From contig JAOSKK010000006.1 of assembly GCA_027493615.1 (NCBI GenBank), positions 62,001-126,000 on the forward strand: a DNA stretch of 64,000 bases. Reading direction: 5' to 3'. Positions 1 to 11,289 of the stretch are shown here, one piece after another; the first letter of the stretch is position 1, and each line of letters opens with the position of its first letter. The DNA is from Verrucomicrobiota bacterium (lineage in GTDB: Bacteria > Verrucomicrobiota > Verrucomicrobiia > Limisphaerales > J093). The notes under the pieces were generated by a model. The model was not told the origin of the DNA and did not search any database. It saw nothing but the letters and a program-made list of their open reading frames with translations. Both the position numbers and the translations under genes were made by a program.

Positions 1-2275
1 CAAGCCTTCGGGGCCTGGCAACCGGCGGTCGGTCGCGTGGTGGTCAGCACGCCGGCGTCCTTGGACGAGGCCTTCTTCGGCGGTCGCACGGTCGAGGTGT
101 ACGGCGTGCTCCAACGTCCCCCACCGGCCTGGGCACCGGGCTTGTTCGATGCCCGCCGGCACTTTCGCTGGCAGGGGATTCACTACCTGATCGAGGCCCG
201 GACCACGAACGATTGGCGGCTGGCCGCGGGGCGGGTTCAGCCGGATCGCCCGCCCCTGACCGACCGGTTCGTTCGTTGGGCCCAACGCGCCCTGGCCCGC
301 GGTTTGCCGGTCGAGGACGAGCCTCTGCGGCTGCTTTGGGCCATGACCCTCGGCTGGCGCACCGCGCTGACGGGCGAAGTCGCCGCCCCGTTCATGCGCT
401 CGGGCACGCTCCACATCTTCGCGATCAGCGGGCTGCACGTCCTGCTCATCGCGGGGATCCTGACGACGGTGTTGCGGGTGGTCCGGCTGCCGCGGCGCGT
501 CATTGGGTGCCTGCTGGTGCCGGCGCTGTGGTTTTACGCCGGGGCGACCGGGTGGCAGCCGTCGGCCGTGCGGGCCACGCTGATGATGACGGTCGTGGTG
601 GCGGGGTGGGCTCTCGAGCGGCCCGGCAACCTGTTGAACTCGCTGGCGGGAGCGGGGCTGGTGCTGCTGCTGTGGGAGCCGCGCCAGCTTTTCCAGGTCG
701 GGTTCCAGCTCTCGTTTGCGGTGGTCCTGAGCCTGGCCTGGTGGTTGCCGCCCCTTGAGCGGTGGCGGGATCGTCTGTGCCGGCCGGACCCGTTGCTGCC
801 GGCGGACCGGATCCCGGCGTGGCGACGGGTGTTGGGCCGGCCATTGCACGCCGTCACCTCGAGCCTGGCGGTGTCGTTGGCGGCGTGGCTGGGGTCATTG
901 CCCCTGGCGGCACAGTACTTTCACCTGTTCACGCCGGTGAGTCTGCTGGCCAACCTGCTGGTGGTGCCCCTGAGCGGCGGCGCGTTGGCGAGTGCGCTCG
1001 CGAGTCTGGCTTGCGCGCCGTGGGCGGGGTGGATGAGCGAATGGTTCAACCACAGCGCCTGGTTCTGGATGGCGGCGATGATCCGCGTCAGTGAAGGGGC
1101 CGCCGGGTTGCCGGGCGCGTTTGCCTACGTGCCTAGCCCGGGTCCCCTTCATGTCGTCGCTTACTACGTCGTGCTGGGCATGGTCGCGGCCGGGTGGTTG
1201 GGCCAGCCAAGACGGCGATGGGTGGTGGCGGCAGTGGCTTGCGCCTGGCTCGGGGTGGTCGGGCTCCGGCTGTGGCTCGGCCGTGACGAGACGCATTGGG
1301 TGGTGCTGCCGCTGGGGGGCGGTCATGCGGTCTGGGTGGATCGGGCGGGTTGGCGCGAGGATCTGCTGGTGGATTGCGGCAACGCGGCGGATGCCGAACG
1401 TCGGGTCCTGCCGTTCCTGCGCGCCCAGGGTGTGAATCGACTGGCCAACCTGGCACTCACGCACGGCGACGTGCGGCACACCGGCGGCGGGCTGGTCCTT
1501 GAAACCAACCTGGCACCAACGCGTGTTTGGACCAGCCCGGTGCGCTCTCGCTCCCCCACCTATCGGAATTACTTGCGGGCTCTGGAAGGACAAGGTGCCC
1601 GGTGGAAGCGGGTGGTGCGCGGGGGAAGAGCTGGCCGGCTGGCGCGTGTTACACCCGGGGGCGGACGACGCGTTTGCGCAGGCGGATGACAACGCCCTGG
1701 TGCTCGCTCGCGACGTGGCCGGGACGCGTGTGTTGCTGCTCTCCGATCTCGGTCGCGCGGGCGAGGCGGCGCTGCTCGCGCGCGAAGCGGATCTGCGGGC
1801 CGACGTGGTGGTGACCGGATTGCCGGTGAAGGGCCAGCCGCTGAGCGACGAACTGCTCGAGGCCATGCAACCGCGGCTCATCGTGGTGGCGGACGACGAC
1901 CGTCCCGCGACTGCGCTGGCACCGCGGGCGTTGCGCGAGCGGTTGGCCGCCGGAGGTTGGCCGGTGGTGTACACGAGCGAGGTCGGGGCGGTGTGGTTCC
2001 GCAGCCGGGTTGGCTTGGGGCGCCTCAACCACCAGGTGGAAATGATCCGGCATCAGGCAGTATGCGTGGATCTGCCAGCCGGTTTTGAGAACCGCCTCGG
2101 CCAGCGTTTCCAACAAGCGCTGCCGGTCCGGGTCGTCTCTGAAGATGGGTTCGCGTCGGTCGCCTCGATTCATGACGTGGTAGATCGCGCCGGGGTACTC
2201 GACTCTCAGCTTGCGGGGCATGGGGGAGGGCTTGCCCGGGCGAGACGGCGACATCAACCAGGGAGTCTCCCATAG
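1..2275 (+). CDS. comEC: ComEC/Rec2-family DNA uptake channel, 5'-truncated by the window edge, frameshifted
   Basis: Inner-membrane channel carrying transforming single-stranded DNA into the cytoplasm. The frame is open from base 1, so the true start lies upstream. The competence domain shows the family motif HIFAISGLHV (near 412-440) followed by many hydrophobic segments to about 1280. A metallo-beta-lactamase-like C-terminal domain follows (LTHGDVRHTGGG near 1460). The frame breaks in a G5 run at 1621-1625; dropping one G joins it to the second frame (EELAGWRVLHPG... LLLSDLG), so one extra base is likely. The downstream frame runs to a stop at 2273-2275, but from about 2006 it is only antisense to a transposase remnant, so the natural C-terminus (around VWFRSRVGLG) was probably replaced by that insertion. 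Family assignment is firm; the end is uncertain. Confidence 0.85.
2006..2221 (-). pseudogene. Truncated REP-associated tyrosine transposase (RAYT) N-terminal fragment
   Basis: The minus strand from the ATG at 2219-2221 encodes about 72 residues beginning MPRKLRVEYPGAIYHVMNRG and reaching the HUH motif (MPDHFHLVVEAPQ). It is closely similar in layout to the intact RAYT at 28923-29963, but the catalytic tyrosine part is missing. After about 2006 the same frame is merely antisense to comEC. A GGGACTGACCC string at 2277-2287 resembles the outer end of the terminal repeat of the intact element. I infer an old insertion that replaced the 3' end of comEC and then decayed. Confidence 0.8.
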
Positions 2276-2295
2276 CCGGGACTGACCCGATCCCG

Positions 2296-2576
2296 CGAAA
2301 GGGAACGGGTGACCGTGCCTGCCCGGCGGTGCGGGGAGTCGCGCAGCGTATGGAGTGCGAGCGGTTCACCGCCGCTTTGCGTGGGGAGGGGCGGGGTGAA
2401 CGAAGAGCGTCGCGGGACGATGGGCTACCGCGAAACACGCGAAGCACGCGAAAGGGAACGTGTGATCGCGCCTGCCCGGCGGCGGGAGGATCGCGAAGCG
2501 TATGGAGTGCGAGCGGTTCACCGCCGCTTTGCGTGGGGGGTGAACGAAGAGCGTCGCGGGAAGCCGGCGCACTCCA
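2296..2576. repeat. REP-like palindrome region, two tandem copies of a ~154-bp unit
   Basis: Two copies of a unit that starts near CGAAAGGGAACG and contains the REP-like palindrome (left arm from 2351; complete palindrome 2503-2576). The full palindrome has outer arms TGGAGTGCG / CGCACTCCA and an imperfectly matched inner part around CGCTTTGCG. The first copy lacks the right arm. The same arrangement occurs at 6471-6736. The stretch from 2222 to 3079 has no gene that I can support: it consists of this region plus the duplicated leader. Confidence 0.75.
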
Positions 2577-3110
2577 GACGCTGGCGCGCTCGCCGCCTCC
2601 TCCCGCCGACCGACGTACCCGTCTCACCGCCAATTGCTTACCAGCTCGGGAGGGGGTGAAGTCCTCCACGGAACGCCTGCGCCCCCGGCCCAGCATGGTG
2701 CGCCGCGCGCATTCCTTCCGAACCCCGGCTGCGCACTCCGCAGGGGTCCTCGGCTACCGATTACAAAGAAGTTTGCCGAAAGACAGAAACGAATTGAGAC
2801 GGTTTCAGTAAGGACAGACTGACGGGCCGCTGTGTGACGAACAGGCCGCCGGCCGGCAGGGCGGGAGGGACGGCCGGCGGTCACCTTGCCCATGAACCGT
2901 GCGCCGGAGATAAACGGTGATCGGAGGCGACGGGGCGGGAGGATTCCCACCCCGCCTGGGTTCCAAGTCATGACCAGTCCCCCGCACCTGCTCCGCCCCA
3001 TTCCTTGTTCCGACTCATGCCTACCCTCTTCCCCCAAGTCGCAACACCAAAACCCCAAGCTCAAGTGAAAGGTGCCCACATGAAGACCCTCAAGACCGTG
3101 CTGACCGGTG
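2560..3110 (+). repeat. Duplicated ~550-bp leader, copy 1 (upstream of propeller protein A)
   Basis: This stretch is nearly identical to 6720-7272, both immediately upstream of and running into the signal peptides of the two giant FG-GAP proteins (MKTLKTVLTGV versus MKTLKIILTGV). It includes a relatively AT-rich stretch at about 2757-2815, the likeliest promoter region, and an AAAGG ribosome-binding site about 8 bases before the ATG at 3080. No ORF within it is supported. I infer that it carries the shared promoter and 5' UTR of the gene pair. Confidence 0.85.
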
Positions 3111-6100
3111 TTGTCAGTGCCCTGCTGACGGGCGCGCTGCTCCACGCCCAACCGAGCCTCACCGCTCCCTCCACCGACCTGTTCGTGCGAGTCGCCCAGC
3201 CCGGCTGGAACAACACCAGCCAATACTCAGTCACCGGCGCCTGGGGCGACTACGACAAGGACGGGTTCATTGACCTGTTCGTGGCCAACTCCATCGAGGG
3301 CTGGGAACCCCGAGCCAACTTTCTCTACCGCAACAACCGCAACGGAACCTTCACGCCCACCACAGCCGCGCAGGTGGGTGCCGTGGTCACGAATTTCGAC
3401 GCCTCCGTTGGCGGTTACTGGGGCGATTTCAACAACGACGGCCGGCTGGACCTGTTCGTTCTCAGCACCTTGGCCAGCGCCACTTCGCCGGCCGTTATGA
3501 ACCGCCTCTATCTCAACCGGGAGAACGGCGGGTTCACCTTGGCGGCCGGCGGTGACCTCACCAAGCCCTGCTACGCCGTCGGTTGGGCGGCCGTGGCCGA
3601 CTACGATCAGGATGGCTGGCTTGATGTCTATGTTCCCAGCGCTTGGACCGAAGCGGGGCGGTTCACCAACCAGCTCTACCACGCGCGCGGGGACGGCCGA
3701 TTCACCCACGTCACCGACTCACCGGTAGTGACGGACCGGATCTCCTCGGTCTATACCCTGTCGGCGGTCTGGGGCGACTACGACAATGATGGCGATGTTG
3801 ACCTGGTCGTCGCCAACAATCAGGGCCAGGACTTCTTCTACCGCAATGACGGTCGGGGTCAGTTCACCCGGTTGACGAACAGCCTTCTCGAGCAACCCGG
3901 CTATCTCACGCGGCATCAGGCGTGGGGTGACTACGACAACGACGGTTTCCTGGACCTCGCGTCGGGCTGCCGGGACAGCCTGCGCCTGTTCCGCAACGAC
4001 GGCGGTTCCGACTTCCTGGTGGCCACGAACTGGACGGCAGAGGTCGATCGTGCCACTCCGGTGTGGGGCGACTACGACAATGACGGCCACCTGGACCTGC
4101 TGGCCATCCGGGGTCAAAGCGTCGCCCGTCAGGTTCGCCTCTTCCACAACAACGGCGACGGTAGCTTCGACCAGGTGGAAGACGCCTTCACTCGCCCCTC
4201 GGGTTATTGGCTGGGCGGCGGCTGGGGCGACTATGACAACGACGGCTTTCTGGACCTGTTCATTGCCAACGACACCGGCCAGAACGTCCTCTATCACAAC
4301 GAGGGCAACGGCAACCACTGGCTGACGGTCCAGCTTGAGGGAAAGGTCTCGAACGGTGCCGCCATCGGGGCCAAGGTTCGCGTCAAGGCGACAATCGCCG
4401 GTAAGACAGTGTGGCAACTGCGCGAGGTTTCGGGCGGCAACTACTGCCAGAACGATCTCCGACCCCACTTCGGCTTGGGCGATGCCACGGTGGCCGAGGT
4501 GGTACGCATCGAATGGCCCTCGGGGAATGTCCAGGAATACACGGAGCAACCCGTGGACCGGCTCATGAGGATAACCGAAGCGCTTCGTATCACACCCGCG
4601 CGACCCACGGCCAGCCTGGGGGCACGGTGAGGCTCCGAAGTGTGTCCGCAACCGGCACATACCAGTGGCGGTTCAACGGTGTGGAGCTGCCGGGTGAGAC
4701 GGGAACCACCCTGGTCCTGACCAACATCCAATTGGCGCACCAAGGCCGTTACAGCGTGGTCGTGGGCACCGGCGACGGCGGAACGACGACGAACTTCACC
4801 TACCTGACCGTCGACCCCCAGTTCAGCACTGTCAGCGAAGGACCGCTCGTAGCGACCCGGGAATCGGGATGGAGCTGCAACTGGTGGGACTTTGACAGGG
4901 ACGGCAACCTCGACCTGTTTGTCCCGAATGGCGCAGAGGCATCGTCCAACGAAGCGAGCGCCCTCTTTAGGGGAGATGGTCAGGGCGGGTTCACACGGGT
5001 CTCCGAGAGTGAAGGTGGCCCGCTGGTCAGCGACCGCGGCAGGTGGACTGTGGCCGCCTGCGGCGATTATGACAATGACGGCTTCGACGACGTCGTGGTC
5101 GCCAGTTGGACCGCCGGTCAACCGATCCGCCTCTACCGTAGCCGGGCGGGTGGCGGCTTCGAGAAGGTGCTCAACCCCGCTTCGTTCGGGCCAGGATGGG
5201 GAACACCTACCTGGGGTGACTATGATCTGGATGGCTGGCTCGACCTCTACATCGGGAGCGGCGAGTACAGCGTTGCGGCAACGCGACCCGTCCTGTGGCA
5301 CAACGAGGGTGGCGGGGTGTTTGTGGAGGTCCGCAACAGCCCGGCGGTGACGAGTCCTTTCGCCGACACCATGGCGGCCACGTGGACGGACTATGACGGC
5401 GACGGGGATCCTGACTTGTTTGTCACCGACCACACCTTGCAGCAGGTCGCCCTGTATCGGAACTCCGGCCACGGGGACTTGACCCGGACCAGCGCCGGAT
5501 CTCTCACCTCCGACCGCTTCACCGCCCTGGTTCCGGCGTTCGCCGACTACGACAACGACGGTGACCTCGATGTGCTCGTCTCCGGGTACACCGGATCTAC
5601 CCGACTCTACGGAAACACGGGCGACGGCCAATTCGCCCTGCAGTTCAGCATGTCGGGTACGGAAGCCGGCCGCCCCGCCTGGGGCGATTACGACAACGAT
5701 GGCTACCTTGATTTCTACCTGCCGCAAGGCCAGGGCGGCCCCGTCGCCAACCAGTTTTGGCGCAACAACGGTGACGGGACCTTCCTGCCGCTCACCATAG
5801 GAAGCCCGGCGGGCGACGTGGGATACTCACCAGCCGCTTCCTGGGGCGACTACGACAATGACGGTTTCCTCGACCTGTTTGTGCCAGGCAACAAAGGAGA
5901 AGTCGACCATCTCTACCATAACAACGGCAACTCCAACTCCTGGCTGATGGTCAACCTCCTCGGCACAGTGTCCAACCGCTCCGCGATCGGCGCCAAGGTA
6001 CGCGTTTGGGCCACGCTCGGCGGGAAGCGCGTGTGGCAGATGCGTGAACTCTCGGGAGGGAATCGGGCCCAGGATGATCCTCGCGCGCATTTCGGCCTCG

Positions 6101-6402
6101 GGACCGCTCCAGCAGCGGACATCGTCCGCATCGAATGGCCTTCGGGCATCGTGCAGGAGCTGAGAAATGTCCCTGCCAAGCAGATCCTCACGGTGACCGA
6201 ACCGCCGGCGCTGGAGGCGCTGGGCGAGGGACGCGTTCGCATCCTGTGCTGGGCCCGCCAAAGCTACGAGGTCGAGGCTTCGGATAACTTGCAGACCTGG
6301 CACACGCTGGGCGTGACGGACACCGACCAGTCCCGGCCGGTCGTTCTGGACCCGGGTGCCGCGGGCAAGTCGCATCGGTTCTACCGGGCCAAGGGCCTCT
6401 GA
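3080..6402 (+). CDS. Secreted FG-GAP/VCBS-ASPIC protein A, two seven-bladed propellers, one frameshift
   Basis: Repaired length about 1107 aa. The ATG at 3080 opens a signal peptide (MKTLKTVLTGVVSALL...HAQ). Seven copies of the blade motif WGDYDNDGxLDLxV, each with an Asp-rich DxDxDG calcium loop, are followed by an ASPIC/UnbV-like domain (AIGAKVRVKATI... FGLGDATVAEVVRIEWPSG). After an Ig-like linker (YQWRFNGVELPG...GRYSVVV) a second set of seven blades and a second ASPIC/UnbV domain follow. The C-terminal ~65 residues (LQTWHTLG...HRFYRAKGL) match those of protein B. The frame breaks at the G5 run 4618-4622; one more G restores it. The likely role is an extracellular Ca-binding adhesion or recognition protein; the ligand is unknown. 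The 3' part alone also reads as an open frame. Confidence 0.85.
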
Positions 6403-6470
6403 CCGATGCAGGCGGGAGTGATGGCCGAGGGGTGCGTTGGCCCCGGTGCGGCCGCGACACACGTGTTGTG

Positions 6471-6736
6471 CCTGCCCGGCGGTGCGGGAGTCGCGCAGCG
6501 TATGGAGTGCGAGCGGTTCACCGCCGCTTTGCGTGGGGAGGGGCGGAGTGAACGAAAAGCGTCGCGGGACGATGGGCGACCGCGAAACACGCGAAAAACG
6601 CGAAAGGCAACGGGTGACCGCGCCTGCCCGGCGGTGCGGGAGTCGCGCAGCGTATGGAGTGCGAGCGGTTCACCGCCGCTTTGCGTGGGGAGGGGCGGAG
6701 TGAACGCAAAGCGCCGCTGGAAACCGGCGCACTCCA
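6471..6736. repeat. REP-like palindrome region between propeller genes
   Basis: Same organisation as 2296-2576: a palindrome lacking its right arm from 6503, then a complete one at 6655-6736 (TGGAGTGCG ... CGCAAAGCG ... CGCACTCCA). Each is preceded by the common string GCCTGCCCGGCGG. Between 6403 and 7241 I see only this block, a short trailer shared with 10877-10935, and the duplicated leader. Confidence 0.75.
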
Positions 6737-7272
6737 AACGCTGGTGCGCTCGCCGCCTCCTCCCGCCGACCGACGTACCCGTCTCACCGCCAATTGCTTA
6801 CCAGCTCGGGAGGGAGTTGAAGGCCTCCACGGAACGCCCGCACCCCCGGCACCAGGGTGGTGCGACGCGCGCATTCCTTCCGAACCCCGGCTGCGCACTC
6901 CGCAGGGGTCCTCGGCTACCGATTACAAAGAAGTGTGCCGAAAGACAGAAACGAATTGAGACGGTTTCAGTAAGGACAGACTGAAGGGCCGCTGTGTGAC
7001 GAACAGGCCGCCGGCCGGCAGGGCGGGAGGGACGGCCGGCGGTCACCTTGCCCATGAACCGTGCGCCAGAGATAAACGGTGACCGGAGGCGACAGGGCGG
7101 GAGGATTCCCACCCCGCCTGGGTTCCAGGTCATGACCAGTCCCGCGCACCTGCTCCGCCCCATTCCTTGTTCCGACTCATGCCTACCCTCTTCCCCCAGG
7201 TCGCAACACCAAAACCCCAAGCTCAAGTGAAAGGTGCCCACATGAAGACCCTCAAGATCATACTGACCGGTG
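6720..7272 (+). repeat. Duplicated ~550-bp leader, copy 2 (upstream of propeller protein B)
   Basis: Near-identical to 2560-3110, differing by scattered substitutions and a couple of indels. It contains the same AT-rich stretch (about 6918-6977), the same AAAGG ribosome-binding site and the same first codons of the signal peptide. Identity falls away just after the signal peptide start, which marks the boundary of the homogenised block. Confidence 0.85.
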
Positions 7273-10200
7273 TCACCCGTGCCCGACTGGCTCGCGGCTG
7301 GGCGTGCCTCACGCTGACCGCGTCGGCTGCCGTGTTCTTCGCCCCGTCGATTCAGGCTCAGCCCGCCATCACCGCTGAGCCCGCCGATCAATCGGTCAGT
7401 TTCAACGCGACGGCACAGTTCAGCGTGAGGGCGCGGGCTTCCGCAGGGGCCCTGAAGCTCGCCTGGTGGTTTGCCGAAGCTCCACTCGACCCGGGGCTGA
7501 ACCCGTCCGCCGTGCGCAGCACCCTTCTGCTCAGCAACGTGACAGAGGCGATGGCCGGTTCCTACCAGGTGGTGGTCTCGGATGACAACGGCTCCATCAC
7601 CAGCCGGGTGGCACAGCTCACTGTGGATCCCACTTTCACCAAGGTCACGCAAGGTGCGCCCGTGACTGACCGAGAGGGCTCTACCACAGCGACGTGGGTG
7701 GACTACGACCAGGATGGATACCTGGATCTGTTCGTGGGCAATGCGAGTGGGGATGGATCCGACGTTCTCAACTCCCTTTACCACAACAACAAGGACGGTA
7801 CGTTCTCGAAAGTGGGGACCAACGCGGTCGCGAGGGCCGCCGGCAGTGCGTGGGGTGTCGGCTGGGGTGACTATGACAATGACGGCCGGCCCGACCTGTT
7901 TGTGGCGCAGACCGGGAGTCGCAACGATCACCTCTTCCGCAACCTCGGTGGCGGCGCCTTTGCGTCCGTAGCCAGTCCACCTGTTACGACCGACCGGCTC
8001 GACTCGATCATGCCGCTCTGGGGAGACTATGATCTGGACGGCTACATCGACTTGTTCCTATCCGCCGGCTACTGGAGCGGGCCGCAGAATGACCGGCTCT
8101 ACCGCAACGAGGCCAACGGGCAATTCAGGCTTACCCCCGCCAGTGAAGTGGGCAGCCTGGTCGAAGACAACGCCCGCAGCACCGCTCTCGGATGGATGGA
8201 CTATGACCAAGACGGTGACCTCGACCTGTTCACCAGCCACACCGTGCTCTTTACCGTCGGCACCCAGGTCACCAACTACGTCTTCGTCAACCACCTCCAG
8301 GGACCCATGGAGCGTAAAGCGCTGCCCGCCCTGGACGTCGTCGGCCTGGCCTGGGGCGCGGCCTGGGGCGACTTCGACAACGATGGTTATCCGGACCTCT
8401 TCCTCCCGGCGGGCCTCGGCACCAACGGGCTGTTCCGGAACTTGGAAGGCAACGGCTTTGTTGATGTGGCCGAAACGGCCGGGCTGAAGCTGGCCATGGC
8501 GTCCAATGACTCCGCTTGGGGGACTATGACAACGATGGCTGGCTCGACCTGTTCGTCGGCAACTTCCAGGACCCGGGGTTTCCCAACTTCCCCGGCGGCC
8601 ACGCCCTCTTCCGCAACAACCATGATGGCACCTTCTTCAGAGTCACCACGGGCAGCCCGGCCAACGAAGGTGGCAGGGCCTGTGGCACGACGTGGGGCGA
8701 CTACGACAACGATGGGTTCCTCGATCTCTATGTCGCTTGCGGCGACGGGTTCGCCGAGCCCAACCTACTCTACCGCAACAATGGCAACAGCAATCACTGG
8801 CTCAAGGTAAGCCTGCGAGGCACCGCATCGAACCGGATGGGCATCGGGGCGAAGGTGAGAGTTCTGACGACGATTGGTGGTGAACCCCTCTGGCAGACCC
8901 GCACGATCTCCGGCCAGCACTCTTGGATCAGCGAAGATGGCCTGCTCGCCCACTTCGGCCTGGGCGATGCCACCGTGGCGGAGGTGGTACGCGTCGAATG
9001 GCCGTCGGGGACGGTGCAGGAACTGAAGGACCAGAGTGTTGACCGGCTCCTCACCGTCACCGAAGTCGCTCGGATCCAACCGGCGCGACCGAGTGCCAGT
9101 GTGGCAGGATCGGTGACGTTGAGTACCGCCGGCACGGACCCGTACCAGTGGCGGTTCAACGGTGTCGAACTGCCGGGCGAGACGAAACGAATCCTGGCGC
9201 TGACCAACCTCACAGCCGCTCAAGGCGGCCGCTACAGCGTCCTGGTCACGGCCGCCGACGGAGTGATCACCACCAATTTCGCCTACTTGAGAATCGATCC
9301 CACGTTCGCGAAGGTCACCACCGGGGCCGTCGCCAACGACATCGAACCTTCCCAGAGCGGCACTTGGTGCGACTACGATGCGGATGGTTGGCCGGATCTG
9401 TTTGTGGCCAATTACACCTCCGGCTTCAACACACCGAACTCTCTTTACCACAACCAACGCGATGGGAGCTTCCTCCGCGTCGCCAACCGCATCACCGAAG
9501 GACCGGGCCACGCGACGGCGGGCGTGTGGGCGGACTACGACAACGACGGTGATCCCGACCTCTTTGTCGCCCGCCTCGGTGGCACCAACCAGATGTTCTG
9601 CAACCAGGGGCCGGCTGGCTTTGTGCGCATGCCCACGGCACCGACGAAAGGGCCAGGCCTGGAGGGCGCCTGGGCCGACATCGATGGCGACGGTTGGCTC
9701 GACCTGCTGGTCACGACTACCTCGCAGACGCTTCTGTATCATTCACTCGGCAACGGCGAGTTCCGGTTCCTGACAGCGGCGCAGGCGGGTACGGTCGTGC
9801 AGACCGGCGATGCAAGCGTCAGCCCCGCCTTCTGCGACTTTGACCATGATGGTGATCCGGATCTGTACGTCACTGCCGACAACGCGAGAAGTCACCTCTA
9901 CCGGAACCTCGGTGCCGGCAAATTCGGATCGGTCGTGCTGGGTGCCGTGCCTCCCGCCACAGCACGAGTCACTGCGGTGTGGGCTGACTACGACAACGAC
10001 GGCTTCTTCGATCTCTTCACCACCAGCCGCGGGAATATGCACACTCTGCACCGCAACCTCAACGGCCAGGAATTCGTCGACGTCACCGTGACGGCCGGTC
10101 TCTCCCTGTCGATGCCGCAGATGGTGTTTGGTGCCGCCTGGGGTGACTACGATAACGACGCCGACTTGGACTTGTTCGTGCCGGGCTATTCTTCCAGCAG

Positions 10201-10876
10201 CGTCCTGTACCGGAATGACGGCAACGGGACATTCACCTCGGTGGACGTCGGCAGTCCGATCGTGGACGGGGCAACCGACGAGTCGGCGTCCTGGGTGGAT
10301 TACGACGGTGACGGCCTTCTGGACCTTTTCGTCGCGTGCGGGGAGGGAACGCCCGCGAAGAACCTGCTGTACCGCAATCAGCTCGGGACCCTCGGCAATG
10401 CCAATCACTGGCTGAAGGTCAGGTTGCAGGGCACCGTCTCGAATCGCGATGGCATCGGAGCGCGCGTTCGCGTTCGAGCTACGGTAGCGGGACGACCGGT
10501 TTGGCAGGTGCGTCAGATCAGCTCCAATGGCGCTTGGGCCGGCGGAACGGAGTTAGTGGCTCATTGGGGCCTCGGTAATGCCGCCACCGCAGGCGAAGTC
10601 CGCATCGAATGGCCTTCGGGTATCGTGCAGGAACTGAGAAATGTTCCTGCCAACCAGATCCTCACGGTGACCGAACCGCCGGCGCTGGAGGCGCTCGGGG
10701 AAGGCCGTATCCGGCTTCTCTGCTGGGCCCGCCAAAGCCACGAGGTCGAGGTGTCGGACGACCTCCAGACGTGGCACTCGCTGGGCGTGGTGGCCACCGA
10801 CCAGCACCGGCCGGTCATCCTGGACCCGGGTGCCGCGGGCAAGCCCCATCGGTTCTACCGGGCCAAGGGCCTCTGA
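7242..10876 (+). CDS. Secreted FG-GAP/VCBS-ASPIC protein B, two seven-bladed propellers, one frameshift
   Basis: Repaired length about 1211 aa. The ATG at 7242 gives a signal peptide (to about SIQAQ), then an Ig-like domain (PADQSVSFNATAQFSV... GSYQVVVSDDNG). Seven DYDxDG blades and an ASPIC/UnbV-like domain follow, then a second Ig-like linker (YQWRFNGVELPG), seven more blades and a second ASPIC/UnbV domain, and the same C-terminal module as protein A. The break lies in the sixth blade at the G5 run 8518-8522; adding one G completes the motif WGDYDNDGWLDLFV and brings the first propeller to exactly seven blades. It is a paralogue of protein A with an added N-terminal Ig-like domain. Likely exported; function unknown beyond probable Ca-dependent binding. 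Confidence 0.85.
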
Positions 10877-10976
10877 CCGATGCCTTTGAGAGCGAAAGCC
10901 GAGGGGTCCGTTGGCCCCGGTGCGGCCGCGACACGCGCGTTGCGCCTGCCCGGCGGCGGGAGGATCGCGCAGCGTA

Positions 10977-11059
10977 TGGAGTGCGAGTGGTTCACCGCCG
11001 CTTTGCGTGGGGGAGGGGCGGGGTGAACGCAAAGCGCCGCTCGAAGCCGGCGCACTCCA
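10977..11059. repeat. REP-like palindrome downstream of propeller protein B
   Basis: Complete copy: TGGAGTGCG at the left, CGCTTTGCG / CGCAAAGCG inner arms, CGCACTCCA at the right. It is preceded by the same GCCTGCCCGGCGG lead as the other copies. It sits in the 10877-11289 gap, which otherwise holds a trailer shared with protein A's 3' flank (CCGAGGGG...GGCCCCGGTGCGGCC) and nothing else that I can support. Confidence 0.75.
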
Positions 11060-11289
11060 GACGCTGACGCGCTCGCTGCCTCCTCCGTAAAGCGGTCCGT
11101 TCTGGCTATTGGGAATTCTGCGCTCTCCTCGGAGAGTTCGCTCGCTCTTGTCGGTAGCCCAGCGGCAATCGTTGCGCGATCGCTGCCAGCGGCAAAGGCC
11201 CGCCGTCCGGCCCCGGCAGGGCGGCGGTTTGCCTTGGGTGTTTGACGCCGGTCAACGCGCGACGGACGCGGGGCGGCTTGGCTGCCGGC

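Noticed and set aside
3719..5727. Long antisense frames over the FG-GAP repeats
   Set aside because: The GAYTAYGAYAAYGAYGG blade codons read as VVVVAP-type peptides on the other strand; they mirror the repeat and carry no domain.
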